Origin: Sphingobacteriaceae bacterium DW12
Lineage (GTDB): Bacteria; Bacteroidota; Bacteroidia; Sphingobacteriales; Sphingobacteriaceae
Length of the DNA stretch: 64,000 nucleotides
Reading direction: 5' to 3'
Assembly: GCA_000783305.1 (NCBI GenBank)
Contig: JROE01000002.1
Span: 310,001-374,000 of the forward strand
In this document: in pieces, positions 55,397-64,000 of the stretch
How positions within the stretch are numbered: the stretch's first letter is position 1
Layout: each line of letters opens with the position of its first letter
Notes under the pieces: model-generated
What the model saw: the letters and a program-made list of their open reading frames with translations, nothing else
Told to the model about the DNA's origin: nothing
Databases searched by the model: none
Program-made: the position numbers and the translations under genes

Positions 55397-58021
55397 TTAA
55401 AACCGATAGGTCAAACTGGCCAAAAAGTTGGCAGGACGTTGCGGCCGGGCATAGTAACCGTCGCTAACCCAGTATTGCACATCCAACAAATTGTTCCCTT
55501 TGACACTCACACGGAATTTTGGATGATTGTAGTAAATTGTGGCATCCAATAAGTGATAGCCATCCAGCACGAAATTGTTAGATGCATCCAGATAAGAATC
55601 TGAAATATAGCTGAAACCGCTACCTATTCCCAGTCCTTTGAGTGTACCGTTCAGCAAAGCATATGTGGCCCACAGATTAATCACATGTTCGGGCGTACCT
55701 AACGCACGCTTGCCTTCTACATTGGCATTTGCCTTCACGAATCGGTTATGATTATAACCGTAGCTACCCACGATATTTAAACCTGCCAATGGATTACTCA
55801 TCAACTCAGCCTCAAAGCCTTCGCTTTTCTGCTTTCCTTCCTGAAAATAGAAATTCATATTATCTACGAGACGGTTCATCACACTATTGGAGACCTCTAT
55901 ATTGTAGTAGGTCAAGGTGGCATTTAATTTTGTTCCTAGGGCAATTTTTGTCCCTCCTTCGAATTGGTTTGCACGCTGCGCTTTGAAGACAGACACACTT
56001 TGATCAGGCTGAATCTGATTACCGATATTCTTAAATCCGTTTATATAATTTCCAAAAACAGATATGCGTTTGGGCAATACTTCCAACGAGAATCCCAAAC
56101 GAGGAGAGAGCGTATTCTGTGAATATTCACCCGTAGTCGTTCTTGTCTGCGTATTATACGTACCTCCGTTCACAAAATGATCATACCGAAGACCCAACGA
56201 AACATGTAAGCGATCTGATAGGGAGATGACGTCAGCAATATAGGCTCCGTATGTATCTTGGCTGGTCTGGTTAAATCCGGTATTTCTACCAGCGAGAATA
56301 GAATTGACCTGCTCGATACGAATCGGTGGGGCATCGGCAATATGATTGAGGTCCACCGATTGGAATACTTTCGCACCGTAACCCAATCCATCGTATCGGG
56401 TATATCTGAAATTGCGAACCCAATCCAACCCGATAACAGCACGGTTAAGTACATTGCCGATTTTAAAATTTCCTTTGATATTTTGCTGAAAATTGTGCCG
56501 AGCGGTATTTTCGTCGGTGAAGGTACGCAGGATACGATCGACCGAATCTGCTTTATACCATATCATATCAAAAATATACAGATCGTCATAGGCTCCATTG
56601 CCCCAAGCGTATTTTGTTTCCGAGGTCCAGCTGTCTGATAGCTTATAGTCTGCCTGCAGGAATATGTTACTGGACTGCTGCTGACTAACCAGCGAATTGT
56701 CATTCAACGACTCCCGATAATTAAGGTTGAGATCCTTGAAGCTTGTTTTATCCAAACTATTGGAAATAAACCAGCCAGCCGGGGTAATCCCCTTATTCGT
56801 GGAAAAATCGGCATCCAAGGTAAGCTCGAATTTATCGTTTACCCGATAAAAGACTGTCGGCGCAAAAATCATAGATGTATTTCCGCCCTGATATTGAAAG
56901 GAATTTTCCTGTTGGCGGGCGGCATTGAACCGGAATAACACATCTTTATTTTCGGAAAGAGGCACATTGATATCTGCCGCTAAACGATTCAAATTCCAGC
57001 TTCCTACAGTATAGCTGGCCTCACTAGAAAATTTGTCCAGCGGCCTCTTGGTTACGTAATTGATTATCCCACCAAAGGACGTCATCTGCGCTCCAAAGAA
57101 GGTAGAACTTGGTCCCTTGATGGCTTCGACACGCTCCACATTTGCAAGATCTATCCCTGTCCGGAGATAGGTGGCCATGCCATTTCTAAAATTCTCTGAG
57201 GTTTGAAACCCTCGGGAAAAGAATGCAGGCATGCCGGCTCCTGTTTTTGAAGGAGCTGCACCCGGCACATTGCGAAAGGCCTCGTCCAATGACACGGCCA
57301 TCTGCTCCTTAATCAGCTCCTTGTCAATGACGCTGTACACCTGCGGATTGTGTAGATAGGGTAAGTCCATACGTGCCACGCTCTCACTTTCTTTTTGCGA
57401 AGAAATCTGGTACTTATTTCCAACCACGAGTACCTCGCTCAATTGTTGGGCCGAAGAAGATAGTATAAAATCCAGTGTATTCACCCCGTTCTTTAAACGA
57501 ATTTCATGACGCTGCAAATCCGCCCCCAGCAGTTTGACTAGTACAACCTGCGTGCCGAGGGGAATCCGACCCAAAGAATAGTACCCCTCTTCGTTAGACA
57601 TACCAGACCTTCCCTTTTCAACACTGATGGTTACATATGGAGCAGGTCTGCCGTCCTGCGTGGTGATCCGCCCTTGCAGAACAGCCGTCTGGGGTTGCGC
57701 CCTGATGCTGATTTGCTTGCCGTCGATACGATAACTCTGAGGGTCTAGCCCCAGTTCGTCTTCCAGCACGGCTGCCAATGGTTTATCAATAACTTCGATA
57801 CTGATCTTCTTAGTATTGTCAAATTGATTAGAAAAATAGGAGAAACTTACACCTGTTTGTTTTTCTATAGCCTGCAACAGATTTTCTGCAGATATATTTT
57901 TAAGCGATAACGTGATACGAGCTTGGTTGGAAACTGACTGGCCATGGCCGGTACGGGGAGCAATAAAGATAAATAGGAAAACGAGATGTATAATCCCGAT
58001 GAGTTTTATGATTCTTTGCAT
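55397..58021 (-). CDS. FecA-like TonB-dependent receptor with STN signalling domain
   Basis: 874 residues from the Met at 58021 (MQRIIKLIGIIHLVFLF), which starts a good signal peptide ending GHGQS; the frame open to 58129 adds an unlikely basic tail. An STN domain (about 30-85: ISAENLLQAIEKQTGVSFSY) for contact with the anti-sigma factor comes first, then CarboxypepD_reg (113-195), plug (210-340) and a barrel ending AYRF-like (NFLASLTYRF). FecR and sigma genes precede it in the same direction, so it is the receptor of a surface-signalling regulon, probably for a ferric siderophore. Confidence 0.93.
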   Translation of the reverse strand: MQRIIKLIGIIHLVFLFIFIAPRTGHGQSVSNQARITLSLKNISAENLLQAIEKQTGVSFSYFSNQFDNTKKISIEVIDKPLAAVLEDELGLDPQSYRIDGKQISIRAQPQTAVLQGRITTQDGRPAPYVTISVEKGRSGMSNEEGYYSLGRIPLGTQVVLVKLLGADLQRHEIRLKNGVNTLDFILSSSAQQLSEVLVVGNKYQISSQKESESVARMDLPYLHNPQVYSVIDKELIKEQMAVSLDEAFRNVPGAAPSKTGAGMPAFFSRGFQTSENFRNGMATYLRTGIDLANVERVEAIKGPSSTFFGAQMTSFGGIINYVTKRPLDKFSSEASYTVGSWNLNRLAADINVPLSENKDVLFRFNAARQQENSFQYQGGNTSMIFAPTVFYRVNDKFELTLDADFSTNKGITPAGWFISNSLDKTSFKDLNLNYRESLNDNSLVSQQQSSNIFLQADYKLSDSWTSETKYAWGNGAYDDLYIFDMIWYKADSVDRILRTFTDENTARHNFQQNIKGNFKIGNVLNRAVIGLDWVRNFRYTRYDGLGYGAKVFQSVDLNHIADAPPIRIEQVNSILAGRNTGFNQTSQDTYGAYIADVISLSDRLHVSLGLRYDHFVNGGTYNTQTRTTTGEYSQNTLSPRLGFSLEVLPKRISVFGNYINGFKNIGNQIQPDQSVSVFKAQRANQFEGGTKIALGTKLNATLTYYNIEVSNSVMNRLVDNMNFYFQEGKQKSEGFEAELMSNPLAGLNIVGSYGYNHNRFVKANANVEGKRALGTPEHVINLWATYALLNGTLKGLGIGSGFSYISDSYLDASNNFVLDGYHLLDATIYYNHPKFRVSVKGNNLLDVQYWVSDGYYARPQRPANFLASLTYRF

Positions 58022-58195
58022 ATGTTTGTATAGAATTAATAGCGTAACTGTTGTTAATACATTTTTCCGGCACAACGTTTGGCGATGGGGTGCCGGATCT
58101 TTTTTTATTTTTCTTATTTTAGCGGTCAAGGAGGCATGTTTTACTATTTATTTGATAAAAAGGAATAGGTTAAACTCGGTGTATATTATTGTATA

Positions 58196-59146
58196 TTAAT
58201 TATAGATATAGAGATCATTATGGACTACTTTGTATTTTAGATCAAGGCTAAAGCACAAGCTTTGCATCACATCCTGCAGTGTGGGGTTTATGAATTTGGC
58301 ACGAAAAGCCCCCCCTAGATTTTCCTGTCCCGGAGTCAGGTGTACCCTCACACCAAACCATCGTTCCAGTTCACCTATTACCTCAGAAAGGGATTCACCT
58401 TTAAATGCAAGAATATTTTTTGTCCAGAGGGCAATGTCTTCATCGGCGATATTCGACTTTTCGTCCATGGTTTGCGAATCGAAGCGTACAAACTCTCCTT
58501 TCTTCAGTTTGACTGAAGAATCATTTTTTGTGGTTGAGCAGGCGACAAGCCCCCTCAGTACCGAAATCTCCACCTTCTTCGATTCCCGATACGACTTTAC
58601 TGTAAAGGAAGTCCCTAAAACCCGTATATCCCCCTTGGATGTCTTCACGGTAAAAGGACGTCCGGGATTATGTGCTATATCAAATAGCCCCTCACCTTCG
58701 ATCACAACAGTGCGTTCATCAAAAGGTAAATTGTACCATATGCTAGTGCCTGCATTTAATCGGATGCTACTACCATCGGGAAGTGTAGCCGTAAACCGCT
58801 GTCCAGGTTGCGCTTGTAAGGTTTCCAGGCTGTACTTTATTGTATGTAGAGAATCTACATCTGCTGGTCGAAACCAAATCGAAAAAGCCGAAACGACAAT
58901 GGCGACCGCGGCAGCAACCCACCACCATATATGGGGCTTGCGTGACTGCTTGTCTTTATCTGGAGCAATTTTCTCCCATAATCGATCCCTTAAGGCGTCC
59001 TGATCTACTTCGAAAAATGTTTCGGCGCTTTCTATCTCACTCTCCCCTCCTTGCAACCAACTTTCTACCGCTTGACATTCCAAAGAATCACAGTCCCCGT
59101 CTACATACCGCTTCAAAAGTTCTGGGGTCACTTGCTTTCCATCCAT
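58196..59146 (-). CDS. FecR-family anti-sigma factor
   Basis: 316 residues: cytoplasmic N-terminal part, one membrane helix at about 75-95 (WWWVAAAVAIVVSAFSIWF), periplasmic FecR domain (about 115-215: TLPDGSSIRLNAGTSIWYN and ILGTSFTVKSY-like RVLGTSFTVKSY), and the DUF4974 C-terminal domain (245-316: LSEVIGELERWFGVRV). Passes the receptor signal to the sigma factor upstream (60 bp). Confidence 0.94.
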   Translation of the reverse strand: MDGKQVTPELLKRYVDGDCDSLECQAVESWLQGGESEIESAETFFEVDQDALRDRLWEKIAPDKDKQSRKPHIWWWVAAAVAIVVSAFSIWFRPADVDSLHTIKYSLETLQAQPGQRFTATLPDGSSIRLNAGTSIWYNLPFDERTVVIEGEGLFDIAHNPGRPFTVKTSKGDIRVLGTSFTVKSYRESKKVEISVLRGLVACSTTKNDSSVKLKKGEFVRFDSQTMDEKSNIADEDIALWTKNILAFKGESLSEVIGELERWFGVRVHLTPGQENLGGAFRAKFINPTLQDVMQSLCFSLDLKYKVVHNDLYIYN

Positions 59147-59206
59147 TTATATCTATGCTTTACACAGAGATAGACACATCCAAAAGAAAAAACCCTAAAA
59201 ACTATT

Positions 59207-59776
59207 TTACAAAAATTCCGTTTTTCGGATGACTCCGCTTCGAATAACTTTTTTGGCCTGCTGCAAATGATATTCTACAGTCTTCACACTGATGCCCATC
59301 TGATCGGCAACGGATTGGTTGGTAAGGGATTGGTGGTATTTCAGTTTATAAATTTCCCTGGATTTGGGAGATAGGAAGGTAATAAGTTCTTGATGATGTC
59401 TTTCTGCCTGTAGGAGAAAGTCCGTGCCGAGCATCTGCTCGCAATGGTCGTTGGCGAGTGCTACGTTATTTTCATGGTGCTCCTTGGTCTGCCTCGCCCT
59501 GAAATAATTGAGGATACGGTTTTTGGCACTCCGTATCAGATAGTTCTCGAAATTGGTATGTACGTCTAATACATCTCTTCTCTCCCAAATATTCTTAAAA
59601 ACTTCTTGACTGACATCTTCAGCGTCGGAATGGGATCTTGTATACTTAAAGGAGAGGCTATACACCGTCTTCCAATATTGATTAAACAGCAGTGCAAATG
59701 CATCGGTATCACCTTCTATAAATTTGCTGATGATATCTTGTTCGGTACTTGATTTAGAAACTTTAGATGTCCGCAT
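59207..59776 (-). CDS. ECF RNA polymerase sigma factor, FecI-like
   Basis: 189 residues. Sigma region 2 (about 25-95: FALLFNQYWKTVYSLSFKYT, then DAEDVSQEVFKNIWE) and region 4 (125-185: LSPKSREIYKLKYHQSLTN, then QMGISVKTVEYHLQQAKKV) in the standard order of Bacteroidota ECF factors paired with FecR. It starts the operon-like set sigma-FecR-receptor. An exact promoter precedes it. Confidence 0.95.
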   Translation of the reverse strand: MRTSKVSKSSTEQDIISKFIEGDTDAFALLFNQYWKTVYSLSFKYTRSHSDAEDVSQEVFKNIWERRDVLDVHTNFENYLIRSAKNRILNYFRARQTKEHHENNVALANDHCEQMLGTDFLLQAERHHQELITFLSPKSREIYKLKYHQSLTNQSVADQMGISVKTVEYHLQQAKKVIRSGVIRKTEFL

Positions 59777-59792
59777 TTTCGAACTGTTTCAG

Positions 59793-59823
59793 CAAACATA
59801 AGCTTTATTTATAATCATTCCAA
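59793..59823 (-). promoter_or_regulatory. Promoter of the sigma factor gene
   Basis: Minus strand: TTG at 59823-59821, 20-bp spacer, TATGTTTG at 59800-59793, an exact match to the Bacteroidota sigma-A pattern TTG-N19/21-TAnnTTTG, 16 bp before the start codon. Confidence 0.8.
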
Positions 59824-60358
59824 ATAGAAAGCAAAATAGAGATGGTAAGCAAACCAAAAAGTTCATAGGCACTTAAGATATCTACATTTGCTAACAACTT
59901 GTATTCCTTTTCATTACGGGCTACATAATAAGTTGAGCGAAAAAAACCATAATCGATAGTAGGATTAAAACAGTATACTCCAGCATATCAGTTATCGAAG
60001 TGGTACGGATAAATATATGGAAAGGCAATAGAGGTGTCAAGCGAGATCTATCATAAAAAAATTCCTCTTGACGGGCGACAAGAGGAATCTTTATTTTAAA
60101 CCAGCACGGACGTGCTTTATTCTAAATTCAATTAAAGTTAGCAAACTTTTTTTTCCAAAACAACGTATTTATTTAAAAATCTTCACAAGAGCTTAGCTGC
60201 TTATCGTGTGTATTAGCTTATCCATTAACCTAGATTCTTGATGGCTCTCTGCCCTCGTTTTATCATTTATAAGATGCTTTTTATATGCTGTTAATGAAAT
60301 TGTGGGTCGAGACGGAGTAAAGGGAATAGTTTTTGTGAATACTTAAATAAAAACAGAA
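59824..60358. other. Non-coding region with an orphan terminator hairpin
   Basis: About 535 bp without a protein gene. Contains the hairpin 60061-60088, a small tight stem AGCAC/GTGCT just right of it, and an AT-rich tail before the gene at 60359. A small RNA read toward the left from about 60100-60300 would explain the hairpin, but no promoter was found. Confidence 0.4.
60061..60088 (-). terminator. Orphan terminator-like hairpin
   Basis: Perfect 10-bp stem ATTCCTCTTG / CAAGAGGAAT, 8-nt loop. On the minus strand it is followed by seven T, the classical form. No minus-strand gene ends here. Confidence 0.65.
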
Positions 60359-60772
60359 ATGAACTTAGCACTATATTCCTTACTTATTTTCAACTTACTT
60401 TTCACCCAGCCCAGTACAATCGACAGCTATGCTCAGCAAGAAAATGCGCTACATAAGAAATGGCGGATTATATCAGAAGAAACCACTTATTTAAATCCAG
60501 ACTACAGTAGGCACGATGGTTTCAACGGTAGGACAGATTATTCAAAGTCTGAAAATGATACGATACACTTTCTGCCTGCAGGCAAATTTAATTCATTTGA
60601 GGGCAATGGCACCTATACGGTCTCGAAGGATTCTTTACACATGAAAGTTATGGATAAAGGATCTTCTTTCGCCTATCGAGTAACAGATTCTACACTTACA
60701 CTAAGTCAAGATTATAAAACAACAGACTACCTGAGAAGGATAACGCTAAATTTGAAGGCAACAGAAATCTAA
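60359..60772 (+). CDS. Small exported lipocalin-like protein
   Basis: 137 residues with a hydrophobic start ending DSYAQ. The pattern KKWRIISEETTY, then GKFNSFEGNGTYTVSKDSLHMK and TLTLSQDY reads like the small lipocalin-like barrel proteins frequent in Bacteroidota. Ligand unknown. Monocistronic. Confidence 0.65.
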   Translation: MNLALYSLLIFNLLFTQPSTIDSYAQQENALHKKWRIISEETTYLNPDYSRHDGFNGRTDYSKSENDTIHFLPAGKFNSFEGNGTYTVSKDSLHMKVMDKGSSFAYRVTDSTLTLSQDYKTTDYLRRITLNLKATEI

Positions 60773-61140
60773 AACCTCAAGCTTTGCCGATACATATGGG
60801 AGATTTGTTTTCTAAAGTACCCCTTTGTTTAAATCAGGCATAGAAAAAACAGCGTACACAAAAACGGAGGGAATGGCCAAGCGGGTTTTATACTCATTAT
60901 ACAGGCTTGTTAGAACAAGGAAACGCCATTCTTTATGGCAGGACAACGTACCAACATGAAGAAATAGATTATAAAAAGAAACGTTCCTGGCTGCGAAGAT
61001 TCTTGTATCCTACTCACTGAACTACTAAAGCAAGGTAGTCAGAACACCCTAATTAATCCAAATATATTCCACTTTCAACTATCAGCAACTGCTATAATCA
61101 AATGGGAGCTATACGTATCATAGGATTAGGGCTCCATCAA
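60773..61140. other. Gap holding a gene remnant
   Basis: Contains the broken frame 60844-61020. No terminator seen after the gene ending at 60772. Confidence 0.4.
60844..61020 (+). pseudogene. Open-frame remnant
   Basis: 58 codons bounded by stops, no start codon. Reads EWPSGFYTHYTGLLEQGN, then AILYGRTTYQHEEIDYKKK and WLRRFLYPTH. Clearly protein-like; family not recognised (an early thought of a dihydrofolate-reductase relative is not sustained). Shares 27 bp with the remnant at 53409. Confidence 0.35.
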
Positions 61141-61707
61141 TCATCTCGACAAACTTTTAATTGCCCTGTTTAAACTTCTTACGGTAACGCCAAGATAGGA
61201 AGCCATATCTTCTTTCGAAATAGATATTTCTTGTTTAGCTTGCAGTTCCAAAAGTTTTCCCAAACTATGCTCAATGGTGTAGAGCTGTTGATATGAAGCC
61301 CGACTTGCCGTATTGATAATACGCGTTGCAAAAACATCTAAGAGCAGATTGTTCAGTGAAAGATCACTTCTGATAAGCTCGGAAAAATAATCGGGAGAAA
61401 TGGCATAAACCGTTACTTCGCTCATTGCTTCAATATTGCACAGACAAAGGATTTTTCGAATTAATTCAATTTCGCCGACAACCTCGCCTTTGCCTAAAAA
61501 TTCAAGGATATACTCTTTGTCATTGTCTTCCATAAAAAAACATTTGGTAATGCCCTCCTTTATAAGCATTACTTTCGTTGCTTTTTCATTTTGAAAAAAT
61601 AGCTTTTGCCCTTCGCGGTATTGCTTTACGATAATATTTTCCTTACGTTCCTGTTGTTCGTAAAGCTGTTGCACATAAGCTAAAAATGATTGGTTTGTTC
61701 GTAACAT
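61141..61707 (-). CDS. Crp/Fnr-family transcriptional regulator
   Basis: 188 residues: cyclic-nucleotide-binding beta-roll at about 25-120 (YREGQKLFFQNEKATKVMLIKEG; EFLGKGEVVGEIELI) and a C-terminal HTH (ISISKEDMASYLGVTVRSLNRAIKSL). Divergent from a HAD hydrolase gene 80 bp away. AGGACA-AA-TGTCCT at 61720-61733 lies just before its start and may be the autoregulatory site. Confidence 0.92.
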   Translation of the reverse strand: MLRTNQSFLAYVQQLYEQQERKENIIVKQYREGQKLFFQNEKATKVMLIKEGITKCFFMEDNDKEYILEFLGKGEVVGEIELIRKILCLCNIEAMSEVTVYAISPDYFSELIRSDLSLNNLLLDVFATRIINTASRASYQQLYTIEHSLGKLLELQAKQEISISKEDMASYLGVTVRSLNRAIKSLSR

Positions 61708-61719
61708 ATATGACTCAGG

Positions 61720-61733
61720 ACAAATGTCCTTTT
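61720..61733. promoter_or_regulatory. Palindrome in the Crp/HAD divergent region
   Basis: AGGACAAATGTCCT, 6-bp arms around AA/TT, 13-26 bp from the regulator start. A possible binding site for the Crp/Fnr protein; a T-run follows it on the plus strand. Confidence 0.5.
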
Positions 61734-61774
61734 TTTAGATTTTCCTTTTATTGAATTTCGCTACTTCAAAAATA

Positions 61775-61782
61775 CAAAAGTA
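61775..61782 (-). promoter_or_regulatory. Possible -7 element for the Crp/Fnr gene
   Basis: TACTTTTG on the minus strand, exact TAnnTTTG, 67 bp before the start. The nearest TTG is 24 bp further on, too far for a standard -33 element. Confidence 0.3.
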
Positions 61783-61787
61783 AAGAA

Positions 61788-62477
61788 ATGAAAGACAGTA
61801 TAAAAACAATAGCATTCGATGCGGACGATACCTTGTGGATAAACGAGCCTTATTTTCAAGAAGCGGAAAAGCGATTCTGTATATTACTTGAAAATTACCT
61901 ACCTCAGCATTCGGTATCGCAGGAACTATTTAAAACTGAAATGAAAAACCTGCACCTATACGGCTACGGTGTGAAAGGCTTTGTATTGTGTATGATTGAA
62001 ACTGCAAGTAGGATCTCCAATCGTACGGCTTCCTCTGAATTGACCGATAAAATTATTACGATTGGGCAAGAGCTTTTGCAGAAGCCTATCGAATTATTAC
62101 AAGGGGTGTCCGAAACCTTGGAACAGTTGAAAGGTAAATACAGGCTGGTAGTAGCTACAAAAGGTGATTTATTGGACCAAGAACGTAAACTGAAAAACTC
62201 GGGATTGGAGAGCTATTTTCACCATATCGAAATAATGAGCGACAAGAAAATAAGCGATTATCAAAAACTGTTGAAACATTTGGATTGCAAGGCCGAAAAC
62301 TTCCTAATGCTAGGCAATTCTATTAAATCAGATATACTACCTGTATTGGAATTAGGCGGATATGCTGGACATATTCCGTACCACGTAACCTGGACACACG
62401 AGCAGCACGAACACAATCTAAAACATAACAATTTTATAGAACTGGCAACGATTGACAGCATTCTAAGTTATTTATAG
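61788..62477 (+). CDS. HAD-family hydrolase
   Basis: 229 residues. Motif I FDADDTLW with nucleophile Asp11 and acid/base Asp13, motif II VVATKGD near 124-130, motif III Lys and motif IV MLGNSIKSDILP (about 183-194) all present. A cap domain lies between motifs I and II. The substrate is a small phosphate ester of unknown kind. Divergent from the Crp/Fnr gene. Confidence 0.92.
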   Translation: MKDSIKTIAFDADDTLWINEPYFQEAEKRFCILLENYLPQHSVSQELFKTEMKNLHLYGYGVKGFVLCMIETASRISNRTASSELTDKIITIGQELLQKPIELLQGVSETLEQLKGKYRLVVATKGDLLDQERKLKNSGLESYFHHIEIMSDKKISDYQKLLKHLDCKAENFLMLGNSIKSDILPVLELGGYAGHIPYHVTWTHEQHEHNLKHNNFIELATIDSILSYL

Positions 62478-62564
62478 AAATACGAACATTGATCGATAGC
62501 GACAAAAATGAAGTAAGATACTTTGAAATCATTAACCGGAAACTCATATTTGGAGTATTTAGAT

Positions 62565-63137
62565 TTAAAACTTAATGAATTGATACGGGTGGCTTTTGCC
62601 TAAGGTAATCGCATTCTCCCCTAGCAGGCCATCGTTATAGGTAAATCCGGACATCTGGCTGTAGGTCTCGTAGAAGATCTTATCGTTTTTCAGCTTGTAA
62701 ACGGAGCCTCCTTCGATGGTATTTCTATACTTGGCCAGCATCTCCTCGTGGACCTGTTCTTTGGATCGGTTGGAAAAATAACGGACCTCATACGTACCGT
62801 CAGCGTAAAACTGAAAGGCATCCAACGTCTTGATGATCAAAACCGTATCTGAACTAACATGCAGATCCTTGATATCAAAGCCAATAGGTGAAAGTCCATA
62901 CTTTTTCATCTCCTGATAGCGCTTTAAGCTTAAATACAGTTTTCTATCGGATTCGATACTAAGATAATAACCATCCAATCGGAGGGTAGAATTTTCGGGC
63001 AACTTAAAGTCCGGCTGGTAGTACTTGAATTTTTCCTTAGGCTTGGTCTTCGGACTCAATGCGGTAAGCAACAGCGGTGCATGACACCCCGTGAACATGC
63101 CTAAAACAAAGATTACTATAAGATTTTTCAGGCTCAT
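62565..63137 (-). CDS. Lipoprotein of unknown function
   Basis: 190 residues; lipobox MFTGC with Cys18 after a basic-hydrophobic start. The mature part has beta-prone DGYYLSIESDRKLYLSL and YADGTYEVRYFSN stretches; no family recognised. It precedes another lipoprotein gene of the same direction but the gap of 218 bp argues against one operon. Confidence 0.7.
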   Translation of the reverse strand: MSLKNLIVIFVLGMFTGCHAPLLLTALSPKTKPKEKFKYYQPDFKLPENSTLRLDGYYLSIESDRKLYLSLKRYQEMKKYGLSPIGFDIKDLHVSSDTVLIIKTLDAFQFYADGTYEVRYFSNRSKEQVHEEMLAKYRNTIEGGSVYKLKNDKIFYETYSQMSGFTYNDGLLGENAITLGKSHPYQFIKF

Positions 63138-63355
63138 GATTGGCCCAGTGCTAAGGCTGCAACTACTCGAAGAAATATTCTTACCATGGTTTACTACATT
63201 TCGGTTCTGTTAAAATTACATTTATTTTAAAAACTTTATAGCAAGACCCCACCGATTTTTTTTTATGTATAAAACACGTACCCAACGAAACGTTACCATA
63301 TCATTCTAGGACTTAATATCCCCAACTATCCGAAAAAGCAATAAACCCAGAAGAA
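63138..63355. other. Intergenic region between two lipoprotein genes
   Basis: AT-rich, 218 bp; nothing beyond short T and A runs was seen. Confidence 0.4.
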
Positions 63356-63973
63356 CTATTTTAACTGCTTAAATATACCGGTCTCCAACACCGTGAATAT
63401 GGATTCTTCATGGGTAGGTACTTCGTTCATATAATTCCAGCTCTGAATGCTGATTCGGTCCTTCTCGAGTTTCCCAATCTTCCTAAATGCAGATTCGGCT
63501 ATCTCATCATAAGAAATATCTAGCTGGTCGATGATATTCCCGTTTTTATCTAGGGTGACTAAAGTGGTGAAGAGTTCGTGCTCGCCATCTCTATACGTAA
63601 TAACGATGGCACTGAAATTTTCGGAAAACGGCACTTTGTATCTTAACCTAAAATGCTCGGCAGTGCTATTTGAAGCTTTAAATTTTATCTTTTTGATGAA
63701 AATATCATCTGCCATCCCTTGTGCCTGATAATTATCAAAATTTGTCGAATCGGTGATTACAAAGTTTCTAATCGAAAGTTTCTTTAAGACATCTTCCTCC
63801 TTGCTATCATTGCTTCCGTCTAAAGTCTGCCCCTGAAGTCCTTCCGTAGTATCGGTTTTAGCTGATTCTTTATTGGTTTCTTTTGTCGCTGCCGTCTGTT
63901 GCTTTTCGCCATTGTTGCACGACATGATCGCTAAACATCCTGTTATCGTCAGTACTATAAATATTTTCTCCAT
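63356..63973 (-). CDS. Lipoprotein of unknown function with low-complexity linker
   Basis: 205 residues; lipobox AIMSC with Cys19, followed by a Lys/Thr/Glu-rich flexible linker (about 20-62). A compact domain follows with KKIKFKASNSTAEHFRLRY and an ITYRDGEHELFTTL strand pair. No known family. Starts 27 bp from the right window edge, so its upstream context is not seen. Confidence 0.7.
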   Translation of the reverse strand: MEKIFIVLTITGCLAIMSCNNGEKQQTAATKETNKESAKTDTTEGLQGQTLDGSNDSKEEDVLKKLSIRNFVITDSTNFDNYQAQGMADDIFIKKIKFKASNSTAEHFRLRYKVPFSENFSAIVITYRDGEHELFTTLVTLDKNGNIIDQLDISYDEIAESAFRKIGKLEKDRISIQSWNYMNEVPTHEESIFTVLETGIFKQLK

Positions 63974-64000
63974 CTGTTGTTTTCGATTAGTACCTATCCC

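Noticed and set aside
60844..61020. Remnant considered as a dihydrofolate reductase-family fragment (AILYGRTTY)
   Set aside because: Only one short motif fits; the flanking GFYTHYTG and the basic C-terminus do not match that fold.
1..64000. tRNA, rRNA and riboswitch genes
   Set aside because: No cloverleaf-like tRNA core, rRNA stretch or known riboswitch pattern was noticed by eye; a covariance-model scan was not possible.

Overview
The window looks like the chromosome of a Bacteroidota bacterium, most likely a Sphingobacterium-like member of the Sphingobacteriaceae. The evidence is SusC/SusD and FecI/FecR/TonB-receptor sets, large CarboxypepD_reg-type outer-membrane barrels, TlpA-type thioredoxins, an exact Bacteroidota promoter (TTG-N20-TATGTTTG), almost no Shine-Dalgarno sequences, and a zeaxanthin-type carotenoid operon. 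No rRNA, tRNA, CRISPR array, transposase or integrase was recognised. This is a reading of sequence only; family names come from motif recognition, not from searches.

Layout. 1-2.3 kb: 3' part of a TonB-receptor-like barrel gene cut by the window edge. 2.7-7.3 kb: compact operon crtI-crtB-idi-crtZ-crtY (isopentenyl-PP to zeaxanthin), convergent with a MarR regulator; then a PAP2 phosphatase and a secreted orphan. 10.3-24.0 kb: four-gene minus-strand operon for a cell-surface assembly: a collagen-like repeat lipoprotein, a beta-barrel, a 2764-residue giant exported protein and a fibronectin-III-like protein. It has a 17-bp inverted repeat in its leader and is the best candidate for an undescribed surface system. 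24.5-28.8 kb: exported GH130-like glycosidase, SDR oxidoreductase, two-gene context with an AraC regulator, and a nitronate monooxygenase-like flavoprotein.

29.1-33 kb: a small accessory cassette of unknown function: 55-aa membrane peptide, 64-aa peptide, DUF5675-like protein, a 251-aa protein, a mini HTH protein and a membrane-anchored LytTR regulator. Its control region carries two helically phased arrays: five units at about 10 bp and ten units at exactly 11 bp. A related small-gene region lies at 39.7-41.6 kb (59-aa protein, Crp-like regulator, 100-aa protein, 75-aa CX6C peptide); its 100-aa gene shares a CTAA-rich leader with the 29.5 kb gene. Between these come an AraC gene, another barrel receptor, and an arsenic operon (arsR, DUF6428, arsenate reductase-like, acr3) with two matching ArsR-type operators.

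41.6-47.7 kb: SusC-SusD-TlpA operon. 47.8-50 kb: gene-poor, hairpin-rich DNA, a small XRE protein, and a 153-bp direct repeat with inverted ends, one copy of which abuts a truncated peptide-system glycosyltransferase. 50-53 kb: secreted proteins of unknown function including a tandem paralogue pair. 53.8-59.8 kb: TlpA-like lipo/thioredoxin protein, then a complete sigma factor-FecR-FecA-like receptor regulon. 60-64 kb: small exported proteins, a Crp/Fnr regulator divergent from a HAD hydrolase, and two lipoproteins. Degraded open frames at 39.3, 53.4 and 60.8 kb point to gene decay in the accessory parts.
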